Positions 42,078 to 55,560 of a DNA stretch of 64,000 nt are shown in pieces. The position numbers and the translations under genes are program-made. Location: positions 67,204,372 to 67,268,371 of the forward strand of contig CM043953.1 in NCBI GenBank assembly GCA_014529385.2, written 5' to 3'. Numbering within the stretch: position 1 is the first letter of the stretch; each line of letters begins with the position of its first letter. This DNA comes from Adiantum capillus-veneris. Lineage: Eukaryota; Streptophyta; Polypodiopsida; Polypodiales; Pteridaceae. The notes below the pieces were generated by a model. It saw only the letters and a program-made list of their open reading frames with translations. It had not been told where the DNA came from and made no database searches.

Positions 42078-45000
42078 GCCCTATGATCTAACATTGGATG
42101 TGGCAGAGCAAGGACCCAAGATTACATGGCCACAACTGCTACATCTTGCACCAAAAGTAAGGCGACAATGGTCTAAAATGGTAAGTACAAGACGCTCCAA
42201 AACAAAGGTAGCAGGAGAAATTTCGGGATGCAACATGGATGACATCCTTCCAATTGTCGACGTAAACATAAAAGGAAACAGGGTTGGAAACACCTTCATG
42301 GATGGAGGTGCACAAATCTATGTAATGAGCGAAGCTATGATGCTTCGATGAGGGCTCGAGGTTGACAGGCCTTCTCCATGCAAGGCAAAGATGACAAACA
42401 ACGTAAAAGTAAAGTGTGTGGGTGTGGTAAGTGCCGTGAAAATAAGAGCTTTCAACACTGAGGTAGAGGTAGATGTTTTTGTAATGCCTACTAAGGGGGA
42501 GGGCTATCCACTAATTTTGGGAAGGCCATGGTTGATGGCCATGAAGGCAAAACAGGACTGGGGTACTGGCCTTCTACGCATGACCGGTAAGAAAGGGGAG
42601 ACAATATACTACGACATGAGGATTGGCAAGCAGAAGCAAATGAATCTAGAAACATCGGCAGATGAAACCACTAGCGAATCTTCCAGTTCTGAGGAGGAGA
42701 CCACATCTACCGAAGAAAGTGACAGTTCCATTGATGTGATGGGTATCATTATGAAGGATCCACAAAGGGTAAGCACAACTGGTGATCCATCACCAAAAGG
42801 GAAACCCAATGAAGAGGAGAGAAAATCACCTGGCCTAGGAGGAAGTAGGTTGAAGGGTATGTTGTCTACGGAATTAACACTTGAGAAGAAAGATAGTTTT
42901 TTGCAAATGGTGATGGGATTTCCTAACCTGTTCATTGAAAACTATGAAAGAATCACAGGCATTACAGTGGTGGAACATCATATTAAGCTGAAGGAAGGGG
43001 TAAAACCAGTTGTGCAAAAGCTACGACGACTAGGGGTCATACAAGAAAAGGCACTCTTGGCCGAGGTAAGGAAACTGCTGGAGGCGGGATTCATCTATCC
43101 TGTAGAAAACTCAGAATGGGTGTCACCCGTAGTGGTGACGCCTAAAAAGAATGGTAAGTGGAGGGTCTGTGTTGACTACAAACCACTAAATGCAGCTACA
43201 AAGGGAGACCACTTTCCTCTCCCTTTCTTGGATGAAATTCTGAATGAAGTAGCGGGTTTTGAATGCTATACCGTCTGTGATGGTTATTCTGGATACTTTC
43301 AAATACGCATAGCCTTGGAATATCAGCTAAAAACCACTTTTATCATGCCATGGGGTTGTTTTGAATACAGGGTTATGCCATTTGGTCTCACAAATGCACC
43401 TGCCACATTCCAAAGATATGTCACATATGTTTTTCAACCGTTGTTTGGAACATCCATAAGAGTGTTCATTGATGATTTTTGTATATATAGCTCCCGTATT
43501 TCACATTTAGAAAAGGTAACTGAAGGTTTGGCCAGGTTGCAGAGCCTAGGTGGGCAATTAAATGTGGATAAATGCCACATTGGGGAGAGTAAAGTCATTC
43601 TACTAGGCCATGAAATTTCAGCAAAAGGTATCAACGCCGACCCAAGTAAGGTGTCCGCACTCATAGCCCTACCTTCACCAATGACCGCACGTCAACTGGT
43701 CTCTTTTCTACAGAAGGTGAGGTACTTAAGTAGATTCATACATCTACTATCACAACTTATTCTACCACTGCAACAACTCACTCAAAGATCAACTTTCACT
43801 TGGGACGAGGAAAGCGAACATCACTACAACAAGGTAAAGGAGGTCTTAGCCACTCTGCCAACTATCTCACCACCTAAGTGGGATGAAAAATTCTATGTCA
43901 CCTCAAGTGTTGGTGATGACTCATTGGGGGCTGTGCTACTCCAAAAGGATACGACGACATCTTTCATGAGGCAAATCTACTTCTCTAGTCGAATGATGAC
44001 AGCAGGAGAGAAAGGTTTCACCCATGTGGAACACTTAGTCCTAGCTCTTAGATTTGCAACTACAAAGTTTAGGTCATATTTGCTGCCTAAGAAATTTGTG
44101 ATTCTAACCACGGATGAAATATTTCCCTATGTTGTACAACACATGGATGTGTCTGCTAGAATTACTAAATGGCTAGTTCGTCTGCAAGAGTTTGACTACA
44201 CGGTATAGGTAGAAAGCACGACAAGGGCAAGTTTGGGGGGACTCATGACCTACCAAGTCTTTGAAGGGAAGGAGAAGCAATCTAAGGAAGGAGAAGTCCA
44301 ATTACCGCCAGTACCATCGATGGTAGAAGGAGAATACTCTCTCTACTTTGATGGAGCCTACAAGCGAGCATCCGACAAAGCAGCTGCAGGCATAGTGGTC
44401 TTTGATGACAAAGGGACAAAGGTATTTTCGTTGGGCCAATTGTTAGATTCACATTCTAACAATGAAGCTGAGTATGCAGCACTAACAATGGGTCTACAAT
44501 GGTGCGTCTCACAAGGTGTACAACGCCTTAATGTATTTGGGGATGCTCTACTTATGGTAAGGCAAGTAAATGGAGCATGGACATGCAAGAATCCTAGTTT
44601 AAGGACTCACTTAAGTGGTGTAAAAACCTTGTTGGGTAAGTTTGAAGAAGTTCAAATACACCATATCCCAAGGGCTCAAAACCTAGAAGCAGATGCCCTA
44701 GCAAGCGAAAGACTACAGGAAGTGGTGGTTGGAGCAATAAAGCTAAAGCTCCCTCTATTTCAAGGCAGTGATGCCTTGCCTAACATCATGCATTTTTTGG
44801 AAACAGGAGAATGCCCATCAGATTTAACAAAGGGACAGAAGCAATGGCTGACACGGAAGGCCACAAGGTATCGACTCATCAATGATGGTTTGTACTATAA
44901 GGGTAAGGACCAAATACTCAGGAAGGTCCCTCTCTCTCAGGAAATCACGGGAGTAATTGCTAGTTGTCACGACGGGGTTTGTGGTGGTCACTTTGCCCTA

Positions 45001-46113
45001 GACATAACAAGTAGGAAAATATTGCAGGCAGGCTTCATTTGGCCTAGCCTCAACCGTGATGTACACCACTAGTGCAAAACGTGTAAGTTGTGTCAAAAGG
45101 CCGGCACTAGGTCACTTATGCCTGAACCACAGACACCTATTCTCTCATATAGCCCATTTGAAAACTGGGGTATCGATGCCATTGGGCCATTACCTAGGGC
45201 CAACTCAGGAAAATTCTACATTATCATGGGGGCCGACTACATGACTACATGGGCAGAGGCTACAGCCACCACTAGAATCACAGCGGTAGAGGTAGCTAAA
45301 TTTATCTACGAGCACATATGCTGTAGGTTTGGCACACCTTTAGAGATCATCTCTGATAGAGGTCCAGGTTTCAGAGCAGACTTGGTAGGAGAATTAATGC
45401 AGCAACTGGGCATTACAAGGAGGCACTCTTCACCATATTACCCTCAATGTAATGGCCTAGTTGAAAAGGTAAATGGAATGGTTTCTAAAATTATTACCAA
45501 GCAGGTAAACAATCATCCTGGAGACTGGGATAAGTATCTACTACCAGCTTTATGGGCCTACAGAACTTCATTTCGTACATCCTTGGGATTCACACCGTAT
45601 CATCTAGTATTTGGTAAGGAAGCAATCTTGCCCATTGAAGTGCAACTACAAAGTCTCAGAGTAATGGCAAGCCAGCTTCAACAGCCCAACATGCATTTGA
45701 GAGATCACATCATCAACATGGAAAGACTGCAGCTGCACAGAGAAGAAGTAATAAATTATTATGCAGCACAACTAGAGCATAGACGGCTTAGCTTTAACGA
45801 GCATCTCCGGAAAAAAGAATTGAAGAAAGGAATGTTGGTGCTCCGCTGTGACAATCGCTTCGACACGCACAAGGATAAGAAACTGCTACTCCGATGGGAA
45901 GGTCCTTTCATCGTCAGGAAAAAGTATGCCAATGGAAGCTACCAGCTTATGGAGGCTGATGGAAAACTTCATAAAACCAGGGTAAATGGTTGGCGACTTA
46001 AACCTTATTTTCTTCAATTTGACCAGGCTCCACCTATTGACATTCCAGATGAGGACACACCATCAGCCGCCACCTCCGATGATAATGATCAAACAGATGA
46101 GCTACAGACATGA
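42078..46113 (+). pseudogene. pol: Element B pol, three in-frame stops
   Basis: One frame carries gag tail, protease (MDGGAQIYVM, LILGRPWLM), RT (CDGYSGYFQI, FIDDFCIYS), a degenerate first RNase H (VTSS in place of TDAS), an archaeal-type RNase H (YFDGAY, NNEAEYAAL, GDALLMV, HIPRAQNLEADALA) and integrase (GGHF, CKTCKLC, GIDAIGP, ISDRGPG, GLVEKVNG). Stops: TGA 42349, TAG 44206, TAG 45070. The last replaces a Trp conserved in A (QHWCKSC) and the first probably does too. Unlike A, gag tail and pol share one frame. It ends in an acidic tail, IPDEDTPSAATSDDND. Confidence 0.9.
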
Positions 46114-46132
46114 ATGCCTCTAGCCAAAAGGG

Positions 46133-46137
46133 GAGGG
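46133..46137 (+). other. Polypurine tract region of element B
   Basis: AAAAGGGGAGGG (about 46126-46137) is followed by CTAA and LTR3, the same layout as in element A. Confidence 0.7.
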
Positions 46138-46141
46138 CTAA

Positions 46142-47664
46142 TGATGGGGGATTTTCACAAGCCAAGCTCCCATACCCCTCTTCTCTCGTCCCCACCCCAT
46201 GAAAACCCCCTCTTAGGGAGGGAGTGATAAAAGACATTGGAAAAAAGTAAGAAAAAAATAAAGTATGATTATGTAAATATATGAGAAAGGTAAAATAGGC
46301 CACCTCATGCCTGCGGGGCAGCCCATCCCCACCTTGCCTCCTTTTTCTTCATTGTTGCCCCGCCGTGTGTCCCTTTTCCTCTCCTCCACTCAAAAGGTCA
46401 ACCCCCTCTCTCTTCCCCTTGTCCTTTCTCCTCAAGCTACCCCACCTCTCACCAATAATGCACCAACTCACATGCAACTTACCCTATCTTCCAAAATAGT
46501 ATACCCCACCCCCTCTTTCTCTCCCCTATCATATCCCATGACCCAAATACCCCCCTCTCTCTCTAAAGGGAGCCATGTCTCTTGTATTGTAGCTAAATAG
46601 CCTCCCCCACACTCACACACACTCAGTTTCACTGAAAAAGGTGCCCACAGACCCATCCCCACCCGATGGTTACCTGATTTTTCTTGTTTTCACACACATC
46701 TGCACACAGATTCACCTCTGAACACACTCCCCTCTCTCCCCTCTTGTAATTACTTTATTCTCCATGTCACCTCTCACTTTTTTTGATCAACCCATCTCTC
46801 TCTCTTAGTCTCTCTCTCATGAGACTACTGTTCTGGCACATATACACACAGCCAGACAAGTGGGGCTCACAGTCACATGGCCTATGTAGCTAATGATTTC
46901 TTCATTTCTAAATTCTAGAATTTCTCCCCCCTCCTCCTCTATATAAAAAGGGGTCACCATCACACAAAAACACACAACATCACCAAAGAACACACTATGC
47001 ACTGTGTGTGCCTAGTGCACACACACACACGCACACCATCACCATCACCGCAATCACCATGCTTGTCTTGAGCATGACCTCTACACCCTTGGCTATGGAA
47101 GATGAAGGGCAACTAAATGAAGGATGATGGCCATAATCCTCGTGCGAGTCTTCGCAATCAACTCCCACCTATCTGCCATGTGCTCTACCACTCTCTTCCT
47201 TCTCATTCCCCTACCCTATGCTCCCCATTTCATCGCCTAATTCTCTAAATAAAGCTTGAGGTTTTGTGAGTATGTTTTCTTGCAATGTTTTGCCCATGTG
47301 AGGTGTGCGGAATCGCCACCTAGTCTTGTGTTTTGGAGTGAGCTTGTGTATGTGTGAAGGGTGTGCGGATTCGCCATCCTTTTGTGATGCCTAAGTACTA
47401 AGCCGCTATACCCCCTCCCTCACTCTCTCTCTCTCTCTCTCTCTCTCTCACTTGATCTCATTCCCTTTCCCTTTCATCATTACTCCCAAGGATCCATCTC
47501 TCTTGGATGAAAACTTTGTTATGGTGGTGTGTTGTTTGCGTCCTAGCCGCTGAAGCTAGGTGGTGCCCCCCCTGTTTGCTTTACCATGACAGGCTCGAGG
47601 CGCGCCATTTGGTCCCCGGTGTTTTAGAGGCCGTCGGGGTTCGGGGTTCGCTTTGCTCCCGTCA
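46142..47664 (+). repeat. LTR3 of element B (1523 bp)
   Basis: Same ends as LTR1 and LTR2. It lacks the short duplication around CACCAATAATG and has a slightly different TATA region (TATATAAAAA, 46940-46949). It is followed by ATGG and element D gag. Confidence 0.9.
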
Positions 47665-47668
47665 ATGG

Positions 47669-50600
47669 CATGGTTACATCCTAAAGTGAGGGCGAAAGTG
47701 GATTTTGAAATATTAGAATACTAAAATGGTGCAAAGGCCATTGCAAAATCAAAGAGCTAGAAGATAAAAAAGAAGATTAAACAGGGCGTGTAGGGCTATA
47801 AAGCGGTGATGCCTATCCCTTAGGGTCTAAGGGATTCTGTTCTTGAGGAGAACCATGCAAACTAAGGTGTAGCCGTTGTGCCACAAAACTAGGTGTAAAT
47901 CGTACATGATTTGTCAGAGCTAATGCAAGAATTGTGGATAAGTGTGATGGATACATGAAATCCAAGAGGAGCAAGGGGCAGGGCCAGGCCACTGCCCGGC
48001 TGGTGTTACAATTGTGGCAAATAAGAACACTATGTGTGGGGTTTCCCTCATTCACCGAGAGAAAGAGGCGATTATTTATTTGCCGTTTGGTAGAGGTAGA
48101 GGCCAAGCACAATTCAATCGCCCAAGGGAGTAGGTGGTTGAGAATCAGGTGCAACCGGCTCCTTTGAATGGTAGTGAAGTCCCTAACCTGAACAATCATC
48201 AAAGTGGATAAGTAGGATGTTGATGTTTTGGCCAACAAAAGAGCAAGCGTGGAAAGGGAGACAGAAACTAAGTGAGAAATGAGGGCCTTTAAGGTAAGGA
48301 GAAAGTGTACAAGGGCAAGGAGCAAAAAAAAAAAAGCAAGAATAGGAGGCCTTGAAAAATCAACCAAGCAACTTTCAGGCAGGGCATGCCTACCCTAAAT
48401 AGGACCTGGTAAGAAATGTTGAAAATCAAAAGGCTAACATTATCTTTGGTTAGTTGCTATCTTTGAATCCAAAGCTGCAAAGACAATGCTCTACAAGAGT
48501 CAGCATGAGGTTGCCAAAGCATAAGGGAAATGTGCATGAAGTGCAAAACATGGCATTGATTGTGAGTAGCTCGACGGATGTCCTTCCTCTGGTGGATACA
48601 GTCATTGAAAAGAAGATGCAGGTTTAGGCCTATATAGATTGTGGAGCACAGATTTGCATCATGATGGAGGATGATATGAATGAAAAAGGTGTCAAAACAG
48701 TGTTTGGGAGTGTCTTAAGACGTAAGAGTGAAGGTGATGGACATTGAGTTCCTAATCAATTTATTCATGATGAAAGAAGGTGATAATGCTTATCCAATCA
48801 TCTTGGGTAGGCCATGGCTACTTGCGATAGGGACTAAGGAGGATTGGGAGAGTAGGGTATTCAACTTGCATGACAAAGATAGAGGGATACATGTGGTGCT
48901 GGATTTGAAGACCAAAAAGATCCGTTTCCACCCTATGACAGTAGAAGAGGAAGATGATACAACAAGATATCCTGAGTATGAGACCAACACAGCCTATGAT
49001 GACGGATACACAAATATCAAGAAAGAGGGAAGCAAGGATGACATGTTAAAGATAGATGCCAATTTGTTTGGTGTCACTGTTGAATACTTCCATGCAAAAG
49101 GGGAGGTGCAACGACAGGTTCATGGCCTAGGTGGGGAGGAGGTAACCGCTATGATAAGTGAACATCTGACCAAGCAAGAGAGAGAAGGCTATGTGAAACT
49201 CTGTGCCTCTTTTTTAGATTTATTTGCGATGAAGTACAACGATCTACGAGTAGCAAAGGGTGCAAAGCACAAGATAGTCCTTAAAGAAGGGTGCAAACCA
49301 AAGGTTCCAAAGATAAGGAGGCTACGGGAGATTCAAAAGGAGTCTCTTTGACAAGAGATTAACCAACTGTTAGATGCAAAAATCATATAACATGTGAACG
49401 GGTCTTAATGGGTTACTTTGATGGTTATCACCCCTATGAAGATTGGGAAATGGCGGGTGTGTGTTGAGTACAAACCATTGGATGAGGAAACCCAGAGAAA
49501 CCACTACTCGTTGTCGTTCAAGATGAAATCTTAAATTTGGTGGCAGCTCATGAGAGGTATTCTATTATGAATAGATTTTCAAGGTACTTTCAGATAGGGA
49601 TTTCTCTTTTATCTCTCCATGGGGATGCTTTGCCTATCGCACGTTGCTGTTTGGTTTAGTGGATGCCTATGCCACCTTCCGAGATGGGTTGAATAGGTGT
49701 GGGGTCCCTACTTGGACATGTTCATTAGGGTTTTCATGGATGACACTGGGTGCTATAGTCAAAAGAGGGCTCATCAGGTGCATGGCTTTGAGTGGGATGA
49801 AGAAGCTCAAAAATCTTTTTATAGGGTGAAATAAATTGTGTGTCAGCTACTCACGGTGTCCCATCCAAGCCAAGAGGATGATTTATTTGTGGGAATGATG
49901 GTAGGTACCGTGGCTATTGGAGCAGTTTACTCCAAAAGGTAGGAAGGAGCTATAAGCCTATTTATTTTGAAAGTAGGGTGATAAGTCCTGGAGAGGTGAC
50001 TTACACTCAAACGGAGTAGTGGATCATGGCATTGGTGTTTTCTTGGAGGAAGTTAAAAGTGCACCTCATTGTGCATAAGTTTTATGCGTTGTCGGCTAAC
50101 AATCTATTTCTTGAAGTGGTGTTACACTTGAAGAAATGGAAGCAGATTATGAAGTGGGTGATAGAGTTGCAGGAATTCAAGTTTGAGATCAAGATTGACC
50201 ATACAATTGATCCCATTTTGAGAATATTTTTGTCAGAAAGACCGTATATTTACCAATTTATCTAACAGTGATACAAGATAAAGCTAGAACTGGTGGGAGC
50301 TTTTACCATGTGGTTTGATGGTGCATATGAGGGGGTGATGCAAAAAGTTGGTGGAGGTGTGGTGATACATGATCCACACGGAAAGGTAATATTCTCAAAA
50401 GACTATGATTTGGAGGATGTCCATACCAACAATGAAGCGGAATATCTCACCCTCCATCTAGGTTAGAAACAATGTGTTGAATTTGGTAGTTCGAGGTTGG
50501 TGGTCAAAGGTGATGCGTTTTTTGTCATCAAGAAATTGTTAGGCCAATGGCAAGTAAACCATGATTCCTTAAAGCATTGGTTCTTTGCTATCAAAAATTT

Positions 50601-50790
50601 GTTGAAATTATTTAGGGAGATTCCGTTCAAGCATGTGAAGAGGGAGCAGAACCAAAAGGAAGACCAGCAAGCAACAAGGTGCAGGTACACGTCGTAGGCA
50701 TATATGTGGCCCCGGCCACATACACAGGTAGGGAGTCTTTGAAGGAGGTGGAAGATCTTTTTAGTATAGGGCAGTTTCCTCAAGGCACTC
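47669..50790 (+). pseudogene. Element D: gag 3' part, protease, RT, RNase H domains of an old Tat-like element
   Basis: Gag resumes (AWLHPKVRAKVDFEILEY), then a zinc-knuckle start CYNCGK near 48004 with a stop inside and the last Cys lost. Protease follows: YIDCGAQICIM (about 48640) and YPIILGRPWLL in the open frame 48728-49351, which runs through KHKIVLKEGCKPKVPKIRRL. RT is fragmentary (GKWRVCVEYKPLDEE, YFQIGIS, LFGLVDAYATF; the Y/F-x-DD block is not readable). Then a first RNase H region (50026-50265) and an archaeal-type RNase H: MWFDGAY, KVGGGVVIHD, NNEAEYLTL, VVKGDAFFVI. Integrase is absent. It is older and more damaged than A or B. Confidence 0.8.
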
Positions 50791-53149
50791 TAGTTTGAAT
50801 CTATGATAGGGGAACATGGATCTTGATTTATGTACTACAGTGAAAAAATATGATGAGACCTGTTTTGGACTTGTTTAGGTCGATTGAGTCCAACTTTGTG
50901 ATTTTCCACCCTAGATTGTACTTGACCCTTTTGGTCTACATTTTGGATTCTTTTTGCAAAATTGTTAAGGGGAATATGTTTTAAAGATTTATACTACAAT
51001 TTGTATAGTTCTCCACCAAAAATCTTAGATCCTAGGGCGTCCACTAGAAAATATGTAAGATAGCATGTGTGAACAAAATAAGGAATTTACAATTAGGTAC
51101 ATTTACAGAAAAATGTACTTACATAAAGGGTTTTTTAGCTGACAGATGTCCTCATCATTCCAAGGATTTTCCTGCATTAGTTTGGCAAGCTACACTTCAT
51201 AGTGATATGTGTCATATTTTATCCACTTTGCAACAGAAATGGAACCCTCTTCTTTCAACAAAGTTTCCTTCCTCTATTGTAGAGCTTCTCTCAGCTCTTT
51301 CAGCCTATCAAATGTAGATGAAAATATCTGAGGAACTCTCTCAGAATTACTTTCTAGGTCTGTAACATAGCTAGGTGTCCACACATGATGTTGTGTAGGG
51401 TCTACCTCTATAAGGTGAGGCTTCTTAACAGATGACAAGTGCCTCCGTGGGAGGCACCATTTTCCCTTCGTTCATTAGACATGCCCTCATTCTACCAAAC
51501 AAAATACATAAGCATACTTTCTATATGCCTTTATTTTGGCGACATTTTTTGTAATGTTAAAATAAACAGAGAGACTGTGAACTTCTCTTTATCACATGGA
51601 TGACTTTGTCAATGCAAAGTTTGATATTGTTAAGTACCAAAATTTGGTAGTGTAAAGTGCCTCATTTTATATGTTAACCTTCACTGCTCTACAAATATTT
51701 GTTTTTGTGTTTGGCTCATAGCACATACACTTGCATGCATGCAATCAAGAAAAAATTGCAGAGCTCTCAAGATACCAAACATACACTTGCATGCAATACA
51801 GGGCTTAAAACCTGAAAACCTTTAAACGATAATAGATACATTTCATGAAAGAAATTAAATCTAGTGACACAACACAATAGCATACACATGAAAATGAGAA
51901 ACACTAACCTCTAGATTTTGTAGATGACCAAGTCTCATCCTCACCAAAAACCGCTCTAGACTTAGTTGATTTCTACATAAAGAAACTCCCCTTCCTAGCT
52001 CTCTTGTTTGGGATGTTGATGCTCCAAGGATATTTTGTACCTGTGAGGGGGGTCCTTGATCTCATTTTCCTAAGCTTCTTCCTCTTGTATGGTGATGCCC
52101 TAGCAAAAAACTTCCTTGCATGCATCCTCATAGTTAGGATGGTGTACAACCAAAGGCCTCACTAGCTACACAACAGAATGAAGAAGGTGTTGCTTCTGAG
52201 AGATTTCCGAATCCTTTTCTTGAAAAGGCTTCAAAAGGTGTTGTTTGTGAGAGAGGTGAAAAGCTGCTTCTTGAAAATACCAAGTGCTACTTCACCGTGG
52301 ACAGACAATAACACATTGAGTCACACAAATTCAAACATGCCATCCATGATTGCCTACCCACATTTTCTTTCAAAGGAGTGATATTTCAATTTTTAATACA
52401 TTCCCTCCTATAGTTATTAAATCTAGAGGAAAAAACAAGTTCCCTCCGAGACAACGTGGACATATGTCGAAGTACCACCTAGGTAGAAACAAAAAAAGGC
52501 ATTTTTTTGTACCACCAATTCTTGCTTTTATCCCTTAGCAAACTTGCTTCCACCATATCATCATCATCAAAGGTAACATCAATTGATGAAGATACTCAAA
52601 CATACTCTTTATCTTCAAAGAACAACGATTAATAGGTATACGTTTACTCTCCACACTATCCAGCTCAATATTCAACCAAAAATTTATCTTGGCCCCATTG
52701 TAGAATTGTGGTAGCAATAACCTGAATAGATCCTTAACCACTAAAGTTCTTTGAAGACAAGCCACTTTTGTGTCTATATATTACTTTTTTGTAAATTCTT
52801 GCAATTTGCTAAATTTTTCTTCGTGTGAACCATAGAAAATCTCTTCAAGATCTGAAAATAAAATGAAAAAATAGTTTCTTATAAACTTACTAACGTTCAA
52901 GAGCCATCTTTTAAGTGCAATCAAGCAAAAAATACATGGATATTTAAACAATGACAATCTATGTATATACTTCTTTTAGATAAAAACGAGTCAACTTGTT
53001 TCACGCCTCAGAAACATGTATATTATCAAATTTAAAAGCCAAATTTGTGGTCTTTAACTATTTTCATTTTTTAAAACTTTTTTGCGATAAATGGCATACC
53101 AATTTGTTCCTCTATGTGATATGACCTCAATCATATCCTATACTTATGG
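50791..53149. other. No recognisable gene
   Basis: Short frames (51069-51317, 52178-52538, 52535-52765) carry no motif I know. The right part may be the 3' region of the minus-strand element K. Confidence 0.4.
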
Positions 53150-54940
53150 TTTTTTGAAAAAAAAGCTAGTCTTAGATTCTATTTTAATATATGAGATATG
53201 ACTCCACTATTGTGTCTCAAGCCACTTAAGTGGCTCAAACACAAACCTAGTTTTAATTCTAAGTATGCCATTAGAGAAGACCCAATCTATATCATATGGT
53301 CCTCACCACGCTATATTTGGATTATGCTTCTTAGGGCCTAACTTTGACTGATATAAAAAGACCAAGTCTCTCTCTTTTAAATTCTTGAACGTTAAGCTTA
53401 GGATTGGGCCAAAATTTCCTTCTCCTCTCGTCAACGACTTCTTGTTTTGGCATGGCTCTCTTTCTAATCTCATATAAATTGAGCATCTTGTTTATCCTAT
53501 TTTTTTAGATCTGCATAGAAATCCATATCATTTTTGTCTAAAAATCTAAGGCTAGGAATTGCAAACTCCATGGACACTACCACCTCTATAATTCACACTA
53601 TTTAAAATGGAGTCATACAAAGCATTACCCTATAAGCTATTCAATATGCCCATAGGGTTTTTGAAACTTTTAATCCCATTGATGTGACTCTTTCTGAAAA
53701 ATGTTTGCCAAAATTGGCTTCATTGTTTTGCTACTTTGTCCACAATGTTTGTTGGATTTAGGATAGTTAGCTGTTGATTTGGCATCATACTTATTGCTTT
53801 GGGGCATCCCATTCTTTGACAAATATCATAATTCTTGCAAAAGGCCCTAACATCCACCATCATGCTCTACCACCACAATATTGCTTGCAACATTTTCTTG
53901 TACGTGACATGAGTGGAGAAATGTCCTCTTGCACTCCTTCCTTACATAGGAATAAAACATCAAAGTACCCCATTAATTTTGATTTTGTACAATCCTCCGA
54001 TGACGTTGAGCTCTAGAATCTTTATAGTCATTACTTTTTTATTCGATTCAAATCATTTCTATGGAAATAGAAATTTATATACATCGTGCAACTGTAGATC
54101 TGACCTCTATGATGCCATGTTTTGGAAGAACTCAGCATCCACCACTAGATCATCCCTCAGGAATGCTGTTGAGATCTCCTCTATAATTCTAGATACAAAA
54201 CCCAATCCATCGTGAGTCTTGCTTGGTTTGTGAGAGATCTTGAACTCAAAACTCTGTCAAAAATATCGACTATCTGATATTTTTTTGTAAACTATCACCT
54301 TTTTAATAAAAAAAGGATATTTTAATGATTGACATAGAAGTAAAATAGCTTGCGCACTAAGTAGTTTTTGAATTTAGTTGCACCGAAGGCCATTATTGGG
54401 GGGGTCACTACAATAAATAAATGCCTATCATGTGGGTTCAAAAGTAGGGATTATTTTATTTAATATTTTCTCACATTTCCACATACAAAAGAATGTTGAA
54501 AAAGTGATATTGGAAAAAAAAATCACATATTGAATAGGAAAAGGGTCCCGTTTATTGGCAAAAAACTCAAAGATAGGGGGACTTTATAAATACTCCTTGA
54601 ACGCACGTGATATATAGGTTTTACACATAGTGACCCCCCAAGAGACCATTATAAGTGCTTTCATTTCTATTATTGAGTATCCCTATTTATCTAAGTGGAA
54701 ACATCAGATTGAGTCAATATTGCTCCCATATCTATTCTAGAAACATCCACATGTACATGAAAAATTACCTCCTACTCGCGTTGATGAAGGATTGGCTTCT
54801 TATCGATTTCCTCCTTCAATAAATAGAAACTTGGCTCATGTTTCGCGGTCGATATGAGATTCACACTCTTCTTGGTCAATTCATAGAATGGAAGAGCTTT
54901 GTTGTGAATATATGAATACGTCTATGGATAGCCCATATCT
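53150..54940 (-). pseudogene. Element K: RNase H and integrase remnant of a Ty3/gypsy element
   Basis: Read on the minus strand. RNase H at about 54930-54700: ALPFYELTKKSVNLISTA and FHVHVDVSRI-like sequence. Integrase zinc region at about 53960-53790: AFCKNYDICQRMGCPK (C-x4-C). Integrase C-terminal tail at about 53450-53250: ERRKKFWPNP-like, EDLVFLYQSKLGPKKHNPN, GPYDIDWVFSNG. There are many stops and frameshifts. The tail is of the type common in plant gypsy elements and differs from A and B. Confidence 0.6.
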
Positions 54941-55266
54941 ACATACCTCGTAACTATGTCATGTAGCCCATCAACGGAAAGATCTTGACAATGCTATTTA
55001 AATGCACTATTGTCTGACAAATTTGACATTAGAATTCTAAAATTTTGGCCATAATAAAATTTTGAAAAGTGGTGGGAGTGTGTCCACATGCTTGTTCTCA
55101 TGGTCATAGAGAGTATATTAAAAAAGTATCTTTGATCTTGAAGGGCCCTTTGGGGGTTCATTTGCTAGTTCTTATGGATTGACTACTTTACCTAGAGTAT
55201 AACCAAGTAGGTTGTATAAATCACAAGAGTTTCTATAACCCCTTTTTCCCTATAGAAAGTCCAAAG
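54941..55266. other. No gene seen
   Basis: Unassigned spacer between K and C; it may be more decayed RT of K on the minus strand. Confidence 0.3.
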
Positions 55267-55560
55267 GTACACATCATTTCTAGTACTAATCTGCAATTTC
55301 AATGTGTAATTAGTAGAATTCTAGGTCCTTGTAGATTAGCCAAAACAAACACATCAATGAATCCTTTTATTTTGCCTCTCATTAGGTATGATCTCAGTTT
55401 GGATTTTTATATTTTTGTTCTATTTTAAGAAATAGCCTATTCATAGAATGGTCCGGGAATAGAGGTTTTCCCTTTCATTTTGCACTACACATTAGAACAA
55501 ACATTGAAATTAGTAGAAAGAGCCATTTTCAACAACATATGTTTTTCATGTTTGGTGCTG
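55267..55560 (+). pseudogene. Element C leader ORFs: two decayed tandem small ORFs
   Basis: VHIISSTNLQFQCVISRILG through FILPLIRYDLSLDFYIFVLF to TAA (55426-55428) matches leader ORF 1 of A. NGPGIEVFPF, then after a one-base loss HIRTNIEISRKSHFQQ (55448-55560), matches leader ORF 2. The tandem order and spacing of A are kept, so the duplication predates the split of A and C. Confidence 0.65.

Larger units (their letters stand above)
36674..47664 (+). mobile_element. Element B: Tat-like Ty3/gypsy in a three-LTR arrangement
   Basis: The layout is LTR1 36674-38221, a pol 3' tail of 225 bases, LTR2 38447-40004, internal region 40005-46141 and LTR3 46142-47664. The outermost ends carry the same four bases ATGG (36670-36673, 47665-47668), and the element D gag frame rejoins across them, so the whole complex occupies one insertion site. 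The first internal region was deleted between GTCA at the LTR1 end and GTCA inside pol. Gag has two stops and pol three, so the copy is inactive. Confidence 0.9.
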
